64,000 nt of DNA from Phymorhynchus buccinoides (lineage: Eukaryota; Mollusca; Gastropoda; Neogastropoda; Raphitomidae): contig CM065713.1 in NCBI GenBank assembly GCA_017654935.2, forward strand, positions 16,220,080 through 16,284,079. The letters run 5' to 3'. The first letter of the stretch is position 1, and each line of letters starts with the position of its first letter. The position numbers and the translations under genes were made by a program. The notes under the pieces were generated by a model. It was not told the origin of the DNA, made no database searches, and saw nothing but the letters and a program-made list of their open reading frames with translations. Of the stretch, positions 1 to 64,000 are shown piece by piece.

Positions 1-59
1 TATAGAAGAGAACGGCAAACATTGATGTATTGACAAATTGCTACGATCTGTCATTTCAG

Positions 60-146
60 TGTCATGCATCGCGGGTTACACGAGTTCCTTCGGGTCCAAG
101 TGCACAGGGTGTGGGGAGGGGTCATACTGCGACAGTTACCACAGGC
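60..146 (+). pseudogene. broken upstream copy of exon 1
   Basis: The copy has the same acceptor (ttcag before TGTCATGCATCG) and the same reading frame as exon 1. It runs into a TAG where the tandem duplication restarts at about 149. One cysteine has been gained in place of a tyrosine (TCA TAC TGC). It has no donor, so it is unlikely to be spliced in. Confidence 0.75.
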
Positions 147-210
147 TGTTATAGAAGAGAACGGCAAACATTGATGTATTGACAAATTGCTACGATCTCT
201 GTCACTTCAG

Positions 211-64000
<63,790 letters not shown>

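Noticed and set aside
60..146. First copy of exon 1 as a real exon
   Set aside because: It reaches TAG and has no donor; the second copy at 211 is complete.

Overview
The window is eukaryotic genomic DNA that carries 29 consecutive internal exons of one very large plus-strand gene. About 4.8 kb (roughly 7.5 percent) is coding, split into 61-284 bp exons with GT donors and AG acceptors; the first and last exons of the gene lie outside. The domain set, the huge introns, the many (CT)n/(GT)n/(CA)n microsatellites, tRNA-derived SINEs, TTAA- and TAA-flanked MITEs and a DIRS retroelement suggest a marine lophotrochozoan, most likely a mollusc (gastropod-like). That taxonomic call is inference.

The encoded protein is a type I membrane protein. 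In order it has three ephrin-receptor-like/GCC2_GCC3 cysteine modules (exons 1-3), about fourteen EGF domains (exons 4-14), a laminin-G/pentraxin-like domain (exons 15-17), an HYR domain (18-19), a sushi-like module (20), an unrecognised cysteine-containing region (21-23), two more GCC2_GCC3 modules (24-25), a transmembrane helix (26), and a cytoplasmic tail with a basic stretch and two Tyr-x-Asn motifs (27-29). Splice phases agree at all 28 internal junctions. The extracellular module set recalls SVEP1/polydom, but the membrane anchor and tail do not, so no symbol is given.

Layout: 1-3.5 kb GCC2 exons; 3.5-9 kb first EGF exons with a poly-C minisatellite and a telomere-like hairpin element; 10.1-14.3 kb a 47/48-bp array ending at exon 6; 14.4-30 kb EGF exons separated by SSRs and minisatellites; 30-38.7 kb LamG, HYR and sushi exons; 38.8-46 kb exons 21-24 with several MITEs; 46.2-52.8 kb a decayed DIRS retrotransposon nested in a MITE; 53.5-64 kb the membrane-proximal, transmembrane and tail exons.

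The most unusual signal is that about half of the exons have tandem or decayed copies of their own exon/intron junction, either upstream copies carrying the acceptor (exons 2, 3, 6, 21, 27, 28) or downstream copies carrying the donor (exons 8, 11, 12, 16, 18-21, 28). Some have grown into long arrays (about 88 units before exon 6, 9 at exon 27, about 23 after exon 28). A MITE has also inserted exactly in the exon 9 donor and rebuilt it. No prokaryotic features, functional tRNA/rRNA genes or CRISPR arrays were seen.
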